Assembly: GCA_012932865.1 (NCBI GenBank)
Contig: SAXG01000003.1
Location: 1,116,001-1,180,000, forward strand
Direction of reading: 5' to 3'
From: Amylostereum areolatum
Lineage: Eukaryota; Basidiomycota; Agaricomycetes; Russulales; Stereaceae
Length of the DNA stretch: 64,000 nucleotides
Below the pieces are notes generated by a model, which was not told the origin of the DNA, searched no databases, and worked only from the letters and a program-made list of their open reading frames with translations. The translations under genes and the position numbers were made by a program. Each line of letters begins with the position of its first letter. Position 1 is the stretch's first letter. Below, piece by piece: positions 47,279 through 58,888 of this stretch.

Positions 47279-47564
47279 CTTAAGGTAAATAGTAAACGTC
47301 TGGTCAGAGTTGCTAACAAGTGAGACTCCGATTTGACGAGGAGGTACGATCACGTGATTCGACGCGGGGTGATGTTTGGGCGCCTAGTATGTCACTGCTC
47401 GCCCAGTTCAATGCTTCATGCCGTGGACTGCCTTTACCTTCAGCTTGTATCCCGCCTACCTTTCCCATCTGGATTTCCACCCCGTATCTATCACATTCAA
47501 CTCACCGTCCACCGAGACGATCTATAGCTTTGGCCCAGTCCTTATAGTCGTGCTTCTCGTCCTC

Positions 47565-50065
47565 ATGCTCGGCACACGAACCAAACAGGTCTTTTCCTAC
47601 GGCCGCCGGAACCAGCGTATCGTCAACGTCTCCGAGAACAACTCCAGACATAACGACGAGAATACTGCTGATCAAACGCCCGTTAAGTCCGCCACCGTCG
47701 CAAGGCTCAGGAAGGACATTCATTCCGCCGCAAGCACAGTTGATTCTCCCCCGCCCAAACCTGCCTTGAGAAGGGCTCGGAAGGCTGTTCCTGTATCGCC
47801 CTCCTCATCTCCAGCATACAGCTCCCGTCCCAAACGCGTTCGACAAATTGCCGGGGCTCATATTCGTTCCCCAAACCGCAAGACCAGCTCGGCCACCCAT
47901 CGTCAGCCGTTCGGGACTGCTTCGCCCAATATTCCAAAGTCCCTCGCGCTCGCAGCCAAGTCCAAAAAAACGTATAAGCTGCCTGGTGCGAAGGGTACAC
48001 CTCTCAAGCCTCCCCTTTCACCAGTTGTCAATGTTGATATCATCGTCTTTGATGATACGGGCCGCCGTTTGAGCCAGGAGAGACGAATATCTCACACAAA
48101 CGTTCACGTCAACTCTATTGGTTCTAAGCCTCTTGGACGTCCGAACTTTGCTACAGATAGTGAAGATGAGGTACCCAGAGCTCCCAAACCAGGAAAACGA
48201 AAGGCACCGCGAGCCAAAGTAATCGTCCTCTCCTCGGACGAATCTGAAGTCGACGAAACCGCACCTTCCTCTTCCATTCACTCGGCACCCTCAGAACCCA
48301 CTACATACCGTTTAGTCCCAGGTCACCACGACTATCATCTAGCATCACACACCCCTCCACCTCCAGAGAAATGTCTCCCTACCGCCCAATCCCCTTCTCC
48401 TTTTCAACGTCCATTCTGTGACGACATCGTTGCGCAGATAATTCCGTATGGAAACGTGGCTGAGCCTATCCCTCTACCTCCCATCAATCCACGAAGCAGA
48501 CCAAGGCAACTTACCCCAATCCGCTACAGGCGAACAGCCTTTCCTTTGCCTCCATCCCCTGCTTCCCCTTTGTCAATCGCAGATTTCGATCTATCTATCG
48601 ACTTCTCCGGGCTTGATATTACGTCCTCCCCTCTCCTTCCTGAGACTACTACACCCATTGCTCCGCATCTCACGCCCCTCCTGCAAGAATGTGGACAAAC
48701 GGCACCGCATGAATTTTCCGCATTCATCGAGTCTTTTCCCTTCGACCCCATCGTCCGTAGCGGGAATGGTAATGGTGCGGGATCTGTGTCCTTCCAAAAG
48801 ATCGGAGAAGCATCGTATTCGGAAGTCTTTGGCATCGGAGACGTCGTGCTCAAAGTCATTCCGATTCGTGACGAGGCCTCTGACAGCGCGGCCAGCGCGC
48901 AAGACGTAGAAACTCCTTCACCCAGCGACGCTAAAGATGTGCTCAAGGAGATGATCGTAACGAGGGCCATGGGGGAGATGTCGGAAGGGTTCATCAAACT
49001 CCTTCGGACGTATGTCGTTCGCGGACGATACCCATCTCTGCTCCTCTCCCTGTGGGATGATTACAATGACAAAAAAGGCTCTGAGAGTATCCGTCCAGGC
49101 ATGTATCCCTTTTTCACCAAAATGTCCTGATGCCTGATAAGTCATCAGATATGTTTCTGGTGTCACAAGTATATGCTATCATTGTACTACCCAATGGCGG
49201 TCCAGACTTGGAGGCATATACGTTCGCAAATGCGTCCAAAACAGGCTGGCACCAGGCAAGCAGTCTCTTCTGGCAGGTTGCTCGTGCTCTTGCGGAAGCT
49301 GAAAGCCTTGTATCCTTTGAGGTGAGCGGACATATTTTTGTCGGTCTCTCCGTACTCACTATCTTCAACAGCATCGGGACCTGCATTGGGGTCAAATACT
49401 TGTGAAGAACGTCTCTTCCTCCACGGCCGTACGGCATCGATCGAAAATGCGACTCCCAATGGACGACCCTACAAATGGTGTGAAAGCCACGATCATCGAT
49501 CTAGGATTGGCGAGGATGGACCCAGGAAATGACTCGGACGACAGGGGTGTCTGCTGGACCCCTTTCGACGAAGAGGTTTTTGAGGGTGAAGGTTCGTTGT
49601 CTCATAAATTGACTATTCAACCACACCTGAATTAGCCTACAGGGGATTACCAATTCGACATCTACCGTCTTATGCGAACACATAATGGCGATGAATGGGA
49701 GACCTTCCGACCACTCACAAATGTCATGGTGAATGACTAAACCTTGCGCATACATCCACAAATACTGACATACTATGCAGTGGTTGCATTACCTCTCCCG
49801 CAAGCTTCTTAAGTTCAAGCGCCTTCGTGCCCCTATAACCCGCAAACCCGCATCAATCCCGACCTCGTCTGAATACACTGAACGAGAATGCTACGATTCT
49901 CTCGTAGAAATGCAGGAGGTTCTTTCACGAAGCTTGGACGTGGGGAAGAAGCCGTCCAGCCAGAAGGCTCGACGAAAGACCCAGGCTGCTGTAGGGCCAT
50001 TTCCTCAGAGTGCAGGAGAAGTTATGGGATACGGGGAGAACAAGGGCTGGGTTCGGTCAGCGTGA
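47565..50065 (+). CDS. hrk1: Haspin-type histone H3 kinase
   Basis: Haspin kinase, which phosphorylates histone H3 Thr3 to recruit the chromosomal passenger complex in mitosis. A basic, disordered N-terminal 400 residues precedes the divergent kinase domain: KIGEASYSEVFGIGDVVLKVIPI (glycine loop and Lys), the haspin insert LLSLWDDYNDKKGSESIRP, VSQVYAIIVLPNGGPDLEAYTF, SLFWQVARALAEAESLVSFEHRDLHWGQILV (catalytic loop HRDLHW) and ATIIDLGLARM, where the metal-binding triplet is DLG, not DFG. Exon 1 runs to 49098; the intron 49099-49148 has a GC donor. Three more introns join cleanly. Stop TGA at 50063-50065; about 760 residues. The start at 47565 (MLGTRTKQVFSYGRR) is chosen because the in-frame stretch upstream from 47418 is not protein-like. 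Confidence 0.9.
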
Positions 50066-50453
50066 ATATTTGTGTCGCGCGGCGGTCCGTGGCATTCTGT
50101 ATACTTCACCCGCCATTGTCTGTTGTATTGTATATTATAGATACCTTTGTCCTTCTTGTTTCAAGACCGTGTGGATTCTCATTACCAGGGAAAAAGGATG
50201 GCGCATTGTCTTGATACACGAATGACAAGCAGAACCCCTATCATAGAGCAGTGAACGAACGTTTAAATAGGTGACAGCTTGGCTATTATTCACGGCGAAC
50301 AGAACACCTTCAAGGTATGACGATGATGATACAGCGTACACAACACCAGCATAAGTTACCTGGAGCCGTGTTCACAGTCTACGTTCAGCACACGGTAACA
50401 ATACTCGAGAAGGGGAGAAGGTGCAGTACCTTAATAAAAATATCGGTTCATTG
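50066..50453. other. Intergenic gap between convergent genes
   Basis: About 390 bp between the haspin stop and the stop of the disordered-protein gene. It should hold both 3' UTRs. No other feature was seen. Confidence 0.5.
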
Positions 50454-51881
50454 TTATCTTACAATAGACCTCTTCGGCGGTCCTGCTCGTGGTGACTCCC
50501 TCGCCGGTTTTGCTCCTTGCGCGGCTTGGGCAACCAAGGTTTCTGGAAACAACTTGTTGGAGGTTCTGATGACGCGCCGTCTTGGGTGCGGTGATCGTAC
50601 TTCCGTAGGGGCCTTCTCAGCCGTTCGAGGAGATGTAGGTCGTGTACGAAAGAAATACCGTGAAGCGGTGGAAGTGGCGGATATCGGATGGTCATTTGTC
50701 GGCAGAATAGGCTGCGATATTTGCGGCTGGGAGGGAGATGTACAGTCGGGCATTATGAGAGAAAGCTCTGGGTCAAGAGATGGCAATGAGCTAAGAGATC
50801 TTGGGGTGGTGAGACGACTAGAGTAGGCAAGACGCCTAGCATTGGGAGATGGCGCTGCAGAACGTTTGGCGGCGGTCATGTTCGCTTCTGGAAAGTGTAG
50901 GGATCCTTGAGGCGTAACGAGCGGGGTGTCGATGTGAGACTCATTATCTTGAGAATCACCGACAAGTTGAGATTGCGAGAGATCATCGGAATGCCGATAC
51001 GCTTGGAGATCGCTGGCTTGTCCTTGCTGGCTTGGATGTAGATTAGAAGACTCGGGGAGCTGGGGACCGGAGATTGCCTCAAAACTGACAGGCGTTCGAT
51101 GCTCGTGCAGTCCGTTGAGAGACGGTTTCGCTTCATGATGCGCAAGGTCCATATATACGACTGTACGATACCGAAGCGGGTTGTTATCTTCTACCACGAT
51201 CGCAGGCTCGGTGGGCTTGCGGGCAAGGGGTTGACTTGAAGGTCCCGCGATGTGGCTATATGAGGTTGGGCCGACGCTTGACAGAACGCTGCCATCGATG
51301 AAAGGATCATCAGGATCATGGTTTTTCTTCAGGCGCTTGACAGGACGTGAAGGCGTTTGCTGTTGGAGCATATAATTACGAGGGACCGACGGGATCGGAG
51401 GAAGAACGTCTTGATACGCAAAGTCGCGAACCTTAACATTGTTCAAAGCGAGAAATGAAGCGGTAGGATGAGGGATAGGAGGTGGTGGAGATGGAAGGAC
51501 GAGCGTTGGTTCATTGTGTAATAGGCGGGGTCGGGTAGCAGATGAGGTCGACACACTTGATGGCTACGAGGACGAAAACGGTCGCGGTAAGAACAGAACG
51601 TTGAGCGATCTGATCAAAATTCAACTCACCGATCCGTGCTCGTGAGCCCACGCCTGCTTCCGTGTTTCCAGTGGTGTGGCGACGTTTGACGGGGGATCGT
51701 GGCCCCCGTTTACAGTCGAAGTCGGTTGGACCAGTGTAGGCTCAGTTCTCTTGCTATGATACATCGATGAAGAAGGAAAATCTGGAATAGGGCGATGAGA
51801 ATAGAGGAGAAGACGGAAGGTAGATACGTACAAATATCGACCGAGCGGAGGATATATACACGGAGCCGAGGAATTGTCCAA
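50454..51881 (-). CDS. Hypothetical disordered, basic protein
   Basis: Not recognised. The main exon (to about 51565) is open for over 360 codons and codes a Ser/Pro-rich, probably disordered chain with short basic patches (PVKRLKKNHDPDDPF, RRRVIRTSNKLFPETLVAQAAQGAKPARES) and many SP/TP sites, as in substrates of cell-cycle kinases. An intron starting GTGAGT after AWAHEHGS joins it in phase 0 to an upstream exon. The start is unsure: MDNSSAPC at 51881, or MYHSKRTEP at 51764. Stop TAG/TAA region at 50454. The basic patches hint at a nuclear protein, which is inference only. Confidence 0.6.
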
Positions 51882-52327
51882 CTCCTCACGCGAGTCAACG
51901 TTGTGTGAGAAGACTGACGCCCACTGTGTTGATCGTAAGGCCTACTAAGGACGCGTGCGTCACGTGAACGTCTCTCCTTCTACACTGACTCCAGAGTCGT
52001 TCTACTTCTGCCTATAACCCTATAACGTTACCTACAGGTCATCCACCTGGAGACTCTTTCCCGTGGTGAGCCAGAGAGAGAGCTATACGATTGAGGATAC
52101 TAATCTGAACTATCACGCGGTGGAAGGCACTGACGGCGCGTTGTTCACCAAATCTAGTACCTAATAGAGACAAGGAGGCCCAGTACTTCTGAGAGACACC
52201 ACGAGGTGAGTGTAAGCCCCTAGCTCTGCCTGGTCATTAAAATACTCATATTTCCGTCGTAGGGTCTCGTCCCCTCCTCTTTCTTTTCTGCCGACGGCTG
52301 CATCATTACGTTCCTTGAAGCTCTGCA
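51882..52327. other. Divergent intergenic region
   Basis: About 445 bp between the disordered-protein gene (-) and the first PP2C gene (+). No specific promoter element was recognised beyond AT-rich and pyrimidine-rich stretches. Confidence 0.4.
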
Positions 52328-54098
52328 ATGTTTCGGCGTGCTTTGAAGCCTCTGGCCACCACAACTCTCCTCGTGGGTCCACCATCTGCGTATATCTATT
52401 ACAGGTACACAACTCCTTCCAAACCTCAAACTTTTGACGTCTCTGTTCGAGAGCTCGGCCCAGACGGAAAACCTATGAAGCTCACTCGCTCGTTTAACCT
52501 TCTTCCCATGAGCACGGTCAACACCCGTATCACAGAACATGCGACCCTCAAAGCCAGTCCTGATCTGGAGGGAAAGATCTGGAAGTATACTACGGCGCGT
52601 CTATCCTCAAATGACCCCATCGAGGACGCAAACGCAGAAGCCATCATATCCAAGATCTCAAATGCCTCCGGTAGTACAACAGACCAGCTCATGTTTTTCG
52701 CTGTCATGGACGGCCATGCAGGCGTTCATACATCTCAACTCCTCTCCAGGGTTCTCCTTCCTGCTGTTTCCCTTGAGCTGGCCAAACTAGTTCAGGAGAC
52801 TTCACACACAAAGTCATCCGCGCTCGAATACCTATCCTCGGTTTTCTCCTTACGTGGCGCCACCCCAGAACGGGGATTACACGTTCATCCCTCTCCCGAG
52901 GCTGTTTCTTTGGCCATCCAAAGGGCGTTTGACAATCTTGACTTCGAGATTGTGAACGGCCCTTTGCGCATCCTAGCCGCCAACGCCAACCACGGTTCCA
53001 AAGGCATAATACCCGACCTTAGTCGACATCCCATGGCTTTAGCGTCTATGCTTCCCGCCCTGTCAGGTTCGAAATTTCCGCCTAGCTCAGTCTCATTAGC
53101 TTATACTGGTTGCCACACAGGGAGTTGTGCCATCATGGCCGCGATAGACCCTGCACTAGACGACATATATGTGGCCTGTACGGGAGATTGTCGAGCTGTT
53201 GCGGGTATCTGGGAGGAACCGGAGGACGGGACAGCCCAATGGCGCGTTGAAGTCTTGAGTCAGGACCAGACAGGTCGCAACCCCAACGAGTTGAAGAGGT
53301 ATTATTTTCGAGGGCTCGTACGAGTCTAGAAACCACAGCGACTCAACAATATTCAGGTTACAATCGGAACATCCTGTCAACGAGGCGGACGATGTCGTTC
53401 GACGAGGGAGGATTCTGGGCGGCCTTGAACCTTCGCGGGCATTTGGTGATGCTCGCTACAAGTGGCCACGACAGGTGCAAGAGGCGTGCGTATATATCCC
53501 CCGTCGCTATACCCAGCCATGGTCCTGATTTTGACTTTCACTCAGTTTGAACCACGCCTTCCTTGTCGGCAACGATAAACCAATGCGCAACCCTCCACCC
53601 CTGCTTAAGACGCCGCCATACGTTACGGCCACACCTGTTGTTACCCATCGTAAACTGGGACTTCACACAAGGTCCTCGAAACCTGCTGCACCCCCTCGAT
53701 CATCTCTTCGTTTCCTCGTACTTGCTACGGACGGGCTCTGGGACGAGTTGTCATCGGAAGAGGTCGTTGCGCTTGTCGGCGGTTATCTGGCAGGGGTCAA
53801 GGGAACTATTCCGAAGTCTTCGTTGTCGGGTCTGGTTCCCACCACCTCTGGTTCTCGTGGCGTTGAGGGGAAGGAGAAGCGCCGCGAGAAGCAAGATGGC
53901 TCTTGGGCGTTTGTGGATGACAATGTAAGCGCGCATCTCATCCGGAATGCGTTCGGAGGGGGCGACGAGGATAGGCTGCGGAAGATGCTCAGTATTCCCT
54001 CACCACATTCGCGAAGGTACAGGGACGACGTGACCGTCACCGTTGTATGGTGGGAAGCGGAAGCGGAAGCGTCTACCAGTACCAGGGCAAAGTTATGA
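52328..54098 (+). CDS. PP2C-family phosphatase, mitochondrial PDP/PTC5-like, copy A
   Basis: Mn/Mg-dependent Ser/Thr phosphatase with a basic, hydrophobic N-terminus (MFRRALKPLATTTLLVGPPSAYIYYRY) that fits a mitochondrial or membrane-anchored location, as in pyruvate dehydrogenase phosphatases. PP2C motifs in order: SSNDPIEDANAEAII, FFAVMDGHAGVHTSQLL (metal Asp), DIYVACTGDCRAVAG, EPSRAFGDARYKW, LVLATDGLWDELSSEE (metal Asp), WAFVDDNVSAHLIRNAFGG and YRDDVTVTVVWW (metal Asp). One intron sits inside SGSCAIM; its sequence happens to be open, so it can be misread as coding. Another follows ELKR. About 530 residues. The next gene is a tandem paralogue. Confidence 0.9.
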
Positions 54099-54536
54099 TG
54101 CGTCGAGTGACTTGTACAGACTGACTACAGACCGATAAATTGTGGTGCATAGCAAAAGTTTATTGCGCCGATGTAAAGACCCTTGACCCTAGGGCGTAGG
54201 GGAAAATATGTCTCGGTGCCCTTGACCCCGTTCATATATTATATAAGATCTCGATATACCCTCCGTCCACTCCATCAGGTGCGCACTCACCCAAATAGGT
54301 GCCCGCCACGCTTCCTGGTACGCACGTCCCGTCAACTCTGATGCCTGCCAGTACATACTTAGACCTGCTGATGCTCGTTGCGAAGGATTTCCTCAAGGTG
54401 CTCACCCTTGGTTTACAGGCTTCGTGTATCTGGCCCGGGATCTCTCGCCGTGGGTACTATTCTGCGTGTAATCTGCTTACACCGCCTATTGATTCTTTCA
54501 TGTCCCATGTACTACTACATGTTTATAGATATCGAA
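54099..54536. other. Spacer between the tandem PP2C genes
   Basis: About 440 bp. A TATATAAG element lies at 54240-54247. No exon was recognised. Confidence 0.45.
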
Positions 54537-56247
54537 ATGCTTCGCCGAGCTTGGAGGCCTCTGACTGCGGCTACAGTTGCTCTCGCCGCTCCATCCGCAT
54601 ACCTATATTATGGGCACAGACTACCTCGTTTTACGGCGCAAGAGACTGCTCAGATCACGGACTGGGAGGTTGGGCCCAATAATGAGCCCCAGGAAGCCAC
54701 ACGCACAATCGTCCTCCTTCCGAAGGATATCGTTGATCAGCGCTTAACTGAAAATGCCACGATAGATAGCAATCACTCGTCAGACGGGTTGGTCTGGAAG
54801 TTCTCGACGGCCTACATCGCTTCGAACAATCCTATCGAGGACACTCATGCGCATGCCATCGTCACCCGCGCATCGACGGCATTTTCTACTCCCGGTGAAT
54901 TGATGTTCTTCACGATCATGGATGGACACGCGGGACCGTATACTTCCCAACTCCTGTCCAAAATCCTCATTCCGGCAGTATGCCTCAAACTGGCGAACCT
55001 GGTCCACGAACGACCTTCCTCCAAGTCTTATTTGGATGGCTTTAAATCCCTCATCTACCGATCGAAATTAACGGATCCCCAGTCTTCCGTTGATCCATCC
55101 CCGGAGGCCGTCTCAAAGGCCATCTCAAAGGCTTTTACCGACCTCGACTCAGAAATCATAAGCACTCCTCTTCAGTTCCTTGCGGAGAGCAGAGCTTCCA
55201 TGAAAAGTGGTGCTATCTCCACTCTCCTTCACCATCCCATGGCCGTCGCTGCGACTCAGGTTGCTGCCTCTGGTACGTCACTCACCGGTTCGTCTGCACG
55301 CTTGTTTACTGATAACTCACAGGGAGCTGTGCCCTCATGGCCATGATAGACACTGCCAAGCAAGACATCTATGTCGCGTGTACGGGAGACAGCCGTGCCG
55401 TTGCGGGCGTCTGGGAAGAGGCTGAAGATGGTGGCCATTGGCGCGTTGAAGCACTTAGCGTTGATCAGTCTCCATCCCACCCGAAGGAATTGAAAAGGTA
55501 AGTAAATTGGGATTTTTGTCGTAGGTCACGACTCAACCAATACCACTCTTCAGGCTTCAGGATGAACATCCCGATGACGACGCCAACGACCTAGTCAAAG
55601 CGGGGAGGGTTCTCGGCGTCATCGCTGTCGCGAGAGCCTTCGGCGATGCCCGCTTCAAATGGTCCCTTCAAGCGCAGCAAGCGTAGGTATACTCACCACC
55701 ACGACGACAACTATCTGACAGTCTCGACAGCATAACTGAAACGTTCTTGCTGGCGAACAAAGATTTGGTCAAACCCATCCCGCTTGATTTCAAGAGTGGC
55801 ACATACATCACAGCGATGCCGGAAGTAACTCATCGCAAATTGTCTCTTCCGGCCAATGGCACATCGACGGCGAAACGTTCGACTTTGCGGTTCATCGTAC
55901 TCGCGAGTGACGGTTTGTGGGACGAGCTTTCTTCCGAGGACGCGGTCGCGCTTGTCGGCGGTTTTTTGGCTGGCTTAAAGGGTACGAAGACAAAGACAGA
56001 ACTAGCTGCCCTTGTGCCCACTGTGGCGAATGCGGAAGACAAGACAAACCGGGCGGAGATCAAGCATGATTCGTGGGCCTTTGTAGACGACAACGTGGGT
56101 TCGCATCTGATACGCAATGCATTTGGTGGAGGCGACGAGGCAACTGTACGGAAAACGGTAAGCATCCCGTCGCCGTTTTCCAGGAATTTCAGAGACGATG
56201 TGACGGTGACGGTCGTGTGGTGGGAGGAGGAAAAGGCGGCTTTATGA
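54537..56247 (+). CDS. PP2C-family phosphatase, mitochondrial PDP/PTC5-like, copy B
   Basis: Tandem paralogue of the upstream phosphatase, starting MLRRAWRPLTAATVALAAPSAYLYYGH. The same order of motifs is present: NNPIEDTHAHAIV, FFTIMDGHAGPYTSQLL, DIYVACTGDSRAVAG (canonical GDSR, where copy A has GDCR), VARAFGDARFKW, VLASDGLWDELSSED, WAFVDDNVGSHLIRNAFGG and FRDDVTVTVVWW. The intron inside SGSCALM lies at the same codon as in copy A, and further introns follow ELKR and the QQA codons. About 500 residues, stop at 56245-56247. The shared intron positions and head-to-tail order show local duplication. Confidence 0.9.
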
Positions 56248-56334
56248 GAACAGGAATGTAATCTGACTCGTGAGAGTACCATAAGGACCTAGGAGTAGTA
56301 AAGATGGAGCAGTGGTACAAGGTATAGACAGTGT

Positions 56335-58537
56335 TTACATGATATGCCTCTGCCGGTTACGCCCTCGGTAGTTATGTTTGGAAAATCGTCCCTTCCCAAA
56401 AGGATGGACAAAACTATTCCTCCCGTCACCGCCTTGACGGGAGTGAGTTCGTGATGAAAAGTCCGAGGAAGCAGGAGAGCGCCGTGATGGATCTTCTTCG
56501 TTGTCGGGCGATTTTCGTTTCTTGCTATTTGCAGGGGCCGGCCCGTAAAAGCTACTTGTTGGGACGGGGGAGGCAATAGCAGAGGCTGCAGGTGAAGATG
56601 AAGGGGGAGGAGCCGGTACTTGGCTGATGTCTCGTACGATCGTGGTCGAAACGACCCTCTCGCCAATGTCGTCGTCGTCGTCGTCGTCGTCGTCAGCATA
56701 CTGGGCAAGGCTCTGTAAAGCGGTGGGGCTTGTGGAGGGTTTCGATACATTTGCGATTTTCCGTTCCAAAATGTCCGCCTGGGGATCTCGAGTGGGCAGC
56801 GGAGCGGAGATAGAAGAATTGAGAGGGCCGATAAAGGGTCGTTTCTCCAAACGCTTCGAATCCCCTTCAACATCGCTGGTTGATACCTTTCGTTTCTTCA
56901 TGCTTGCCACAACTCCGTTGCGTGTAGGGGTCGCGCCGTTAACCACGGAAGCCGACGTTGGATCCGTACGAACCGCCGCCTCCAATGCCTGGCCCTTGTC
57001 GCGAATGTAAAAGAGCATGTATGCGTTTTTCATGCTCGTCGGTGGGACGTTGTTGCGTGTTACGGAGTCGTCGTTCATCTCGAACCATTGTCCGTTGGCA
57101 CCTTTGACATGAGCATAGTAGTGTCCGGAATTGGGGCCCCCACCCGCGTGAGATACAACACCATACAAAGAATAGGAAGGGCCGTATTGACGATCGCTCA
57201 TGATGTTGGTAAGGGACACCCGCTCGTCGTAGCGTATGGGGTGGCCAATTTTGCGGCCAAGCGGCGAGAATCGCTTGAGATGGATGGTGAGGATGAGAGG
57301 AGCTTCGTGTATCGTGAACTGCTTTTGCGCAGCGACAAGACGTTTGCATCTAAACAAAGAATCTCGTCAGAAACCATGTCTTTCCGACAAAGGTAAACAC
57401 GTACTTCTCGCATTTGTATTTGTTTGTACCATTCAGATGATCAACCTTCGTAAATCGTTGTAAAGCCTCCTTGAGATGATGCGAGCCCATGATGTCGAGG
57501 CTTAGATCAAGGATGCTATCGAACGTGTCGCTATTGTGATGACATTGGCTGCAAGTCACCCGGGAGCGAAGTCTTCCACCGAAAATTTTGTGGACCCATG
57601 ATGTTTCCGCGATTTTCGTATCTAATTTTCTGAAGAAGCTAGTAAATGGGAGATTGAAATACCCCGACCAAAAGAAAACATACGGTGGCAGTCCGGCGAG
57701 ACAGGACTTCTGCAAAGCATCGATGGCATACCGAAGGAACTCGTGAGAGTCTTCTTGCCTACCTCGAACCATGTGTTTAGCGATGGCTGGAAAGACGTGT
57801 GAGAACTTGACATTTCCATTATGCACTAAACACACCTGGGAGCCCTTGAGAAATCTGAAATGGAGTGAATGCTTGCCGTTTGTAATGCCCGCCGTGAGAA
57901 GACATCATGACCTCACGCAGTCGGCACGACATACAAAACCCACTCTTCACATGACCTACCGACGTTGAGTATACGAGTCGACCAAAAACGTCCACAGCGT
58001 AACAATGCAGAACGTACATGGATCAGCTCTACCATGAGCCATGAGGACATGAAGTAGAGGTGGGGTATGAAGCAAGCATTGAAGCGCGCTGTTAAGAAAG
58101 CAGGAATTGCCCGTGTTGTTGAGCCCCGCGCCGACGGTAGCCCCCTTTGGCCAACTCGTTTCTAGCGTCTTACTGAAAAGCTCCGCGGATTTCTGTTGTT
58201 TCGAAGGCGAGGCTTTGCGATTTTTGGACATGCTTCGAGGAGCATCATAAGAGGGGGGAGGCGGTGGAGGGGGCTAATGATTGACGTAAGTAACAGGACC
58301 TAGCACTAGCTCATAGCCACATACCTCGCGCTTGGAAGGCTTAGGGGACCCGTTAACGGGTTCGTAGCGACCCTCAGCAATGAGAAGCGTGCCAGATGAC
58401 GACCCTTCAACGAATTCGACAGCAGCGGGAAGGAGATTTATAAAAGACTCCTTGTCTTTCGCGGGGCGGTATTGCGCGTGATCTACTGCAGGAAGATGAG
58501 AGTTGAATGCGGCCGGGTGGATCGGGGAAGCGAGCAT
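56335..58537 (-). CDS. Ubiquitin-specific protease (USP36/Ubp10-like)
   Basis: Cysteine deubiquitinase of the USP family. The N-terminus (MLASPIHPAAFNSHLPAVDHAQY at 58537; an in-frame ATG at 58690 is possible) leads after one intron to PPPPPPSYDAPRSMSKNRK and the Cys box GLNNTGNSCFLNSALQCLL. Then come HMVRGRQEDSHEFLRYAIDAL, the zinc-type C-x2-C pair in SRVTCSQCHHNSDTF, LILTIHLKRFSP, and the His box GGGPNSGHYYAHVKG with WFEMNDDSVT and YMLFYIR. The tail is long and disordered, with a run of nine Asp encoded by a GAC repeat and an Arg-rich end (RGRNRQRHIM) suggestive of nucleolar location, as for USP36/Ubp10. Roughly six introns, about 620 residues. The family member is inferred from the compact domain and basic tail. 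Confidence 0.9.
56668..56694. repeat. GTC/GAC trinucleotide repeat encoding poly-Asp
   Basis: Nine uninterrupted GTC units on the plus strand, read as nine Asp codons in the deubiquitinase tail. Likely length-variable between strains. Confidence 0.85.
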
Positions 58538-58888
58538 TCTGGCGGGAGAGCGAGAAATCAGATGAGGACGTCGCAGTGTTCGACTGGAAAGAAATCGGAA
58601 GGACGTGATGAAGTTGCGCGGGAACGAGAAGGTGAACGGAGGTAACAAGCAAACGGAAGTTGCGGAGCGATGCGAGAAATTTGGTGTCACGTGCTCTCAG
58701 CAGTTCAACTTCAAATTTTGAAGTTGCCCATGCATCACCGACGGGCAGGAAGGGGTCCGGCAAATAGTTTAGTATAGCTACAAGCAACAGAAAAGATAAT
58801 ACTACACATTATAGCTACAAACAACCTCAAGGTAAACGGATTCACTAGTCCAGAGTGACAATGGCGAAGAAGTATGAAATCGTAGGTA
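58538..58888. other. Upstream region of the deubiquitinase gene
   Basis: About 350 bp between the stop of the zinc-finger gene and the start of the deubiquitinase gene, both on the minus strand. No further exon or repeat was recognised. Confidence 0.4.

Noticed and set aside
47418..47564. In-frame upstream start of haspin
   Set aside because: The 49 extra residues are hydrophobic and unlike haspin N-termini; likely 5' UTR.
53055..53115. Open sequence inside PP2C copy A read as coding
   Set aside because: It has GT-AG ends, and the paralogue has an intron at the same codon; removing it restores SGSCAIM.
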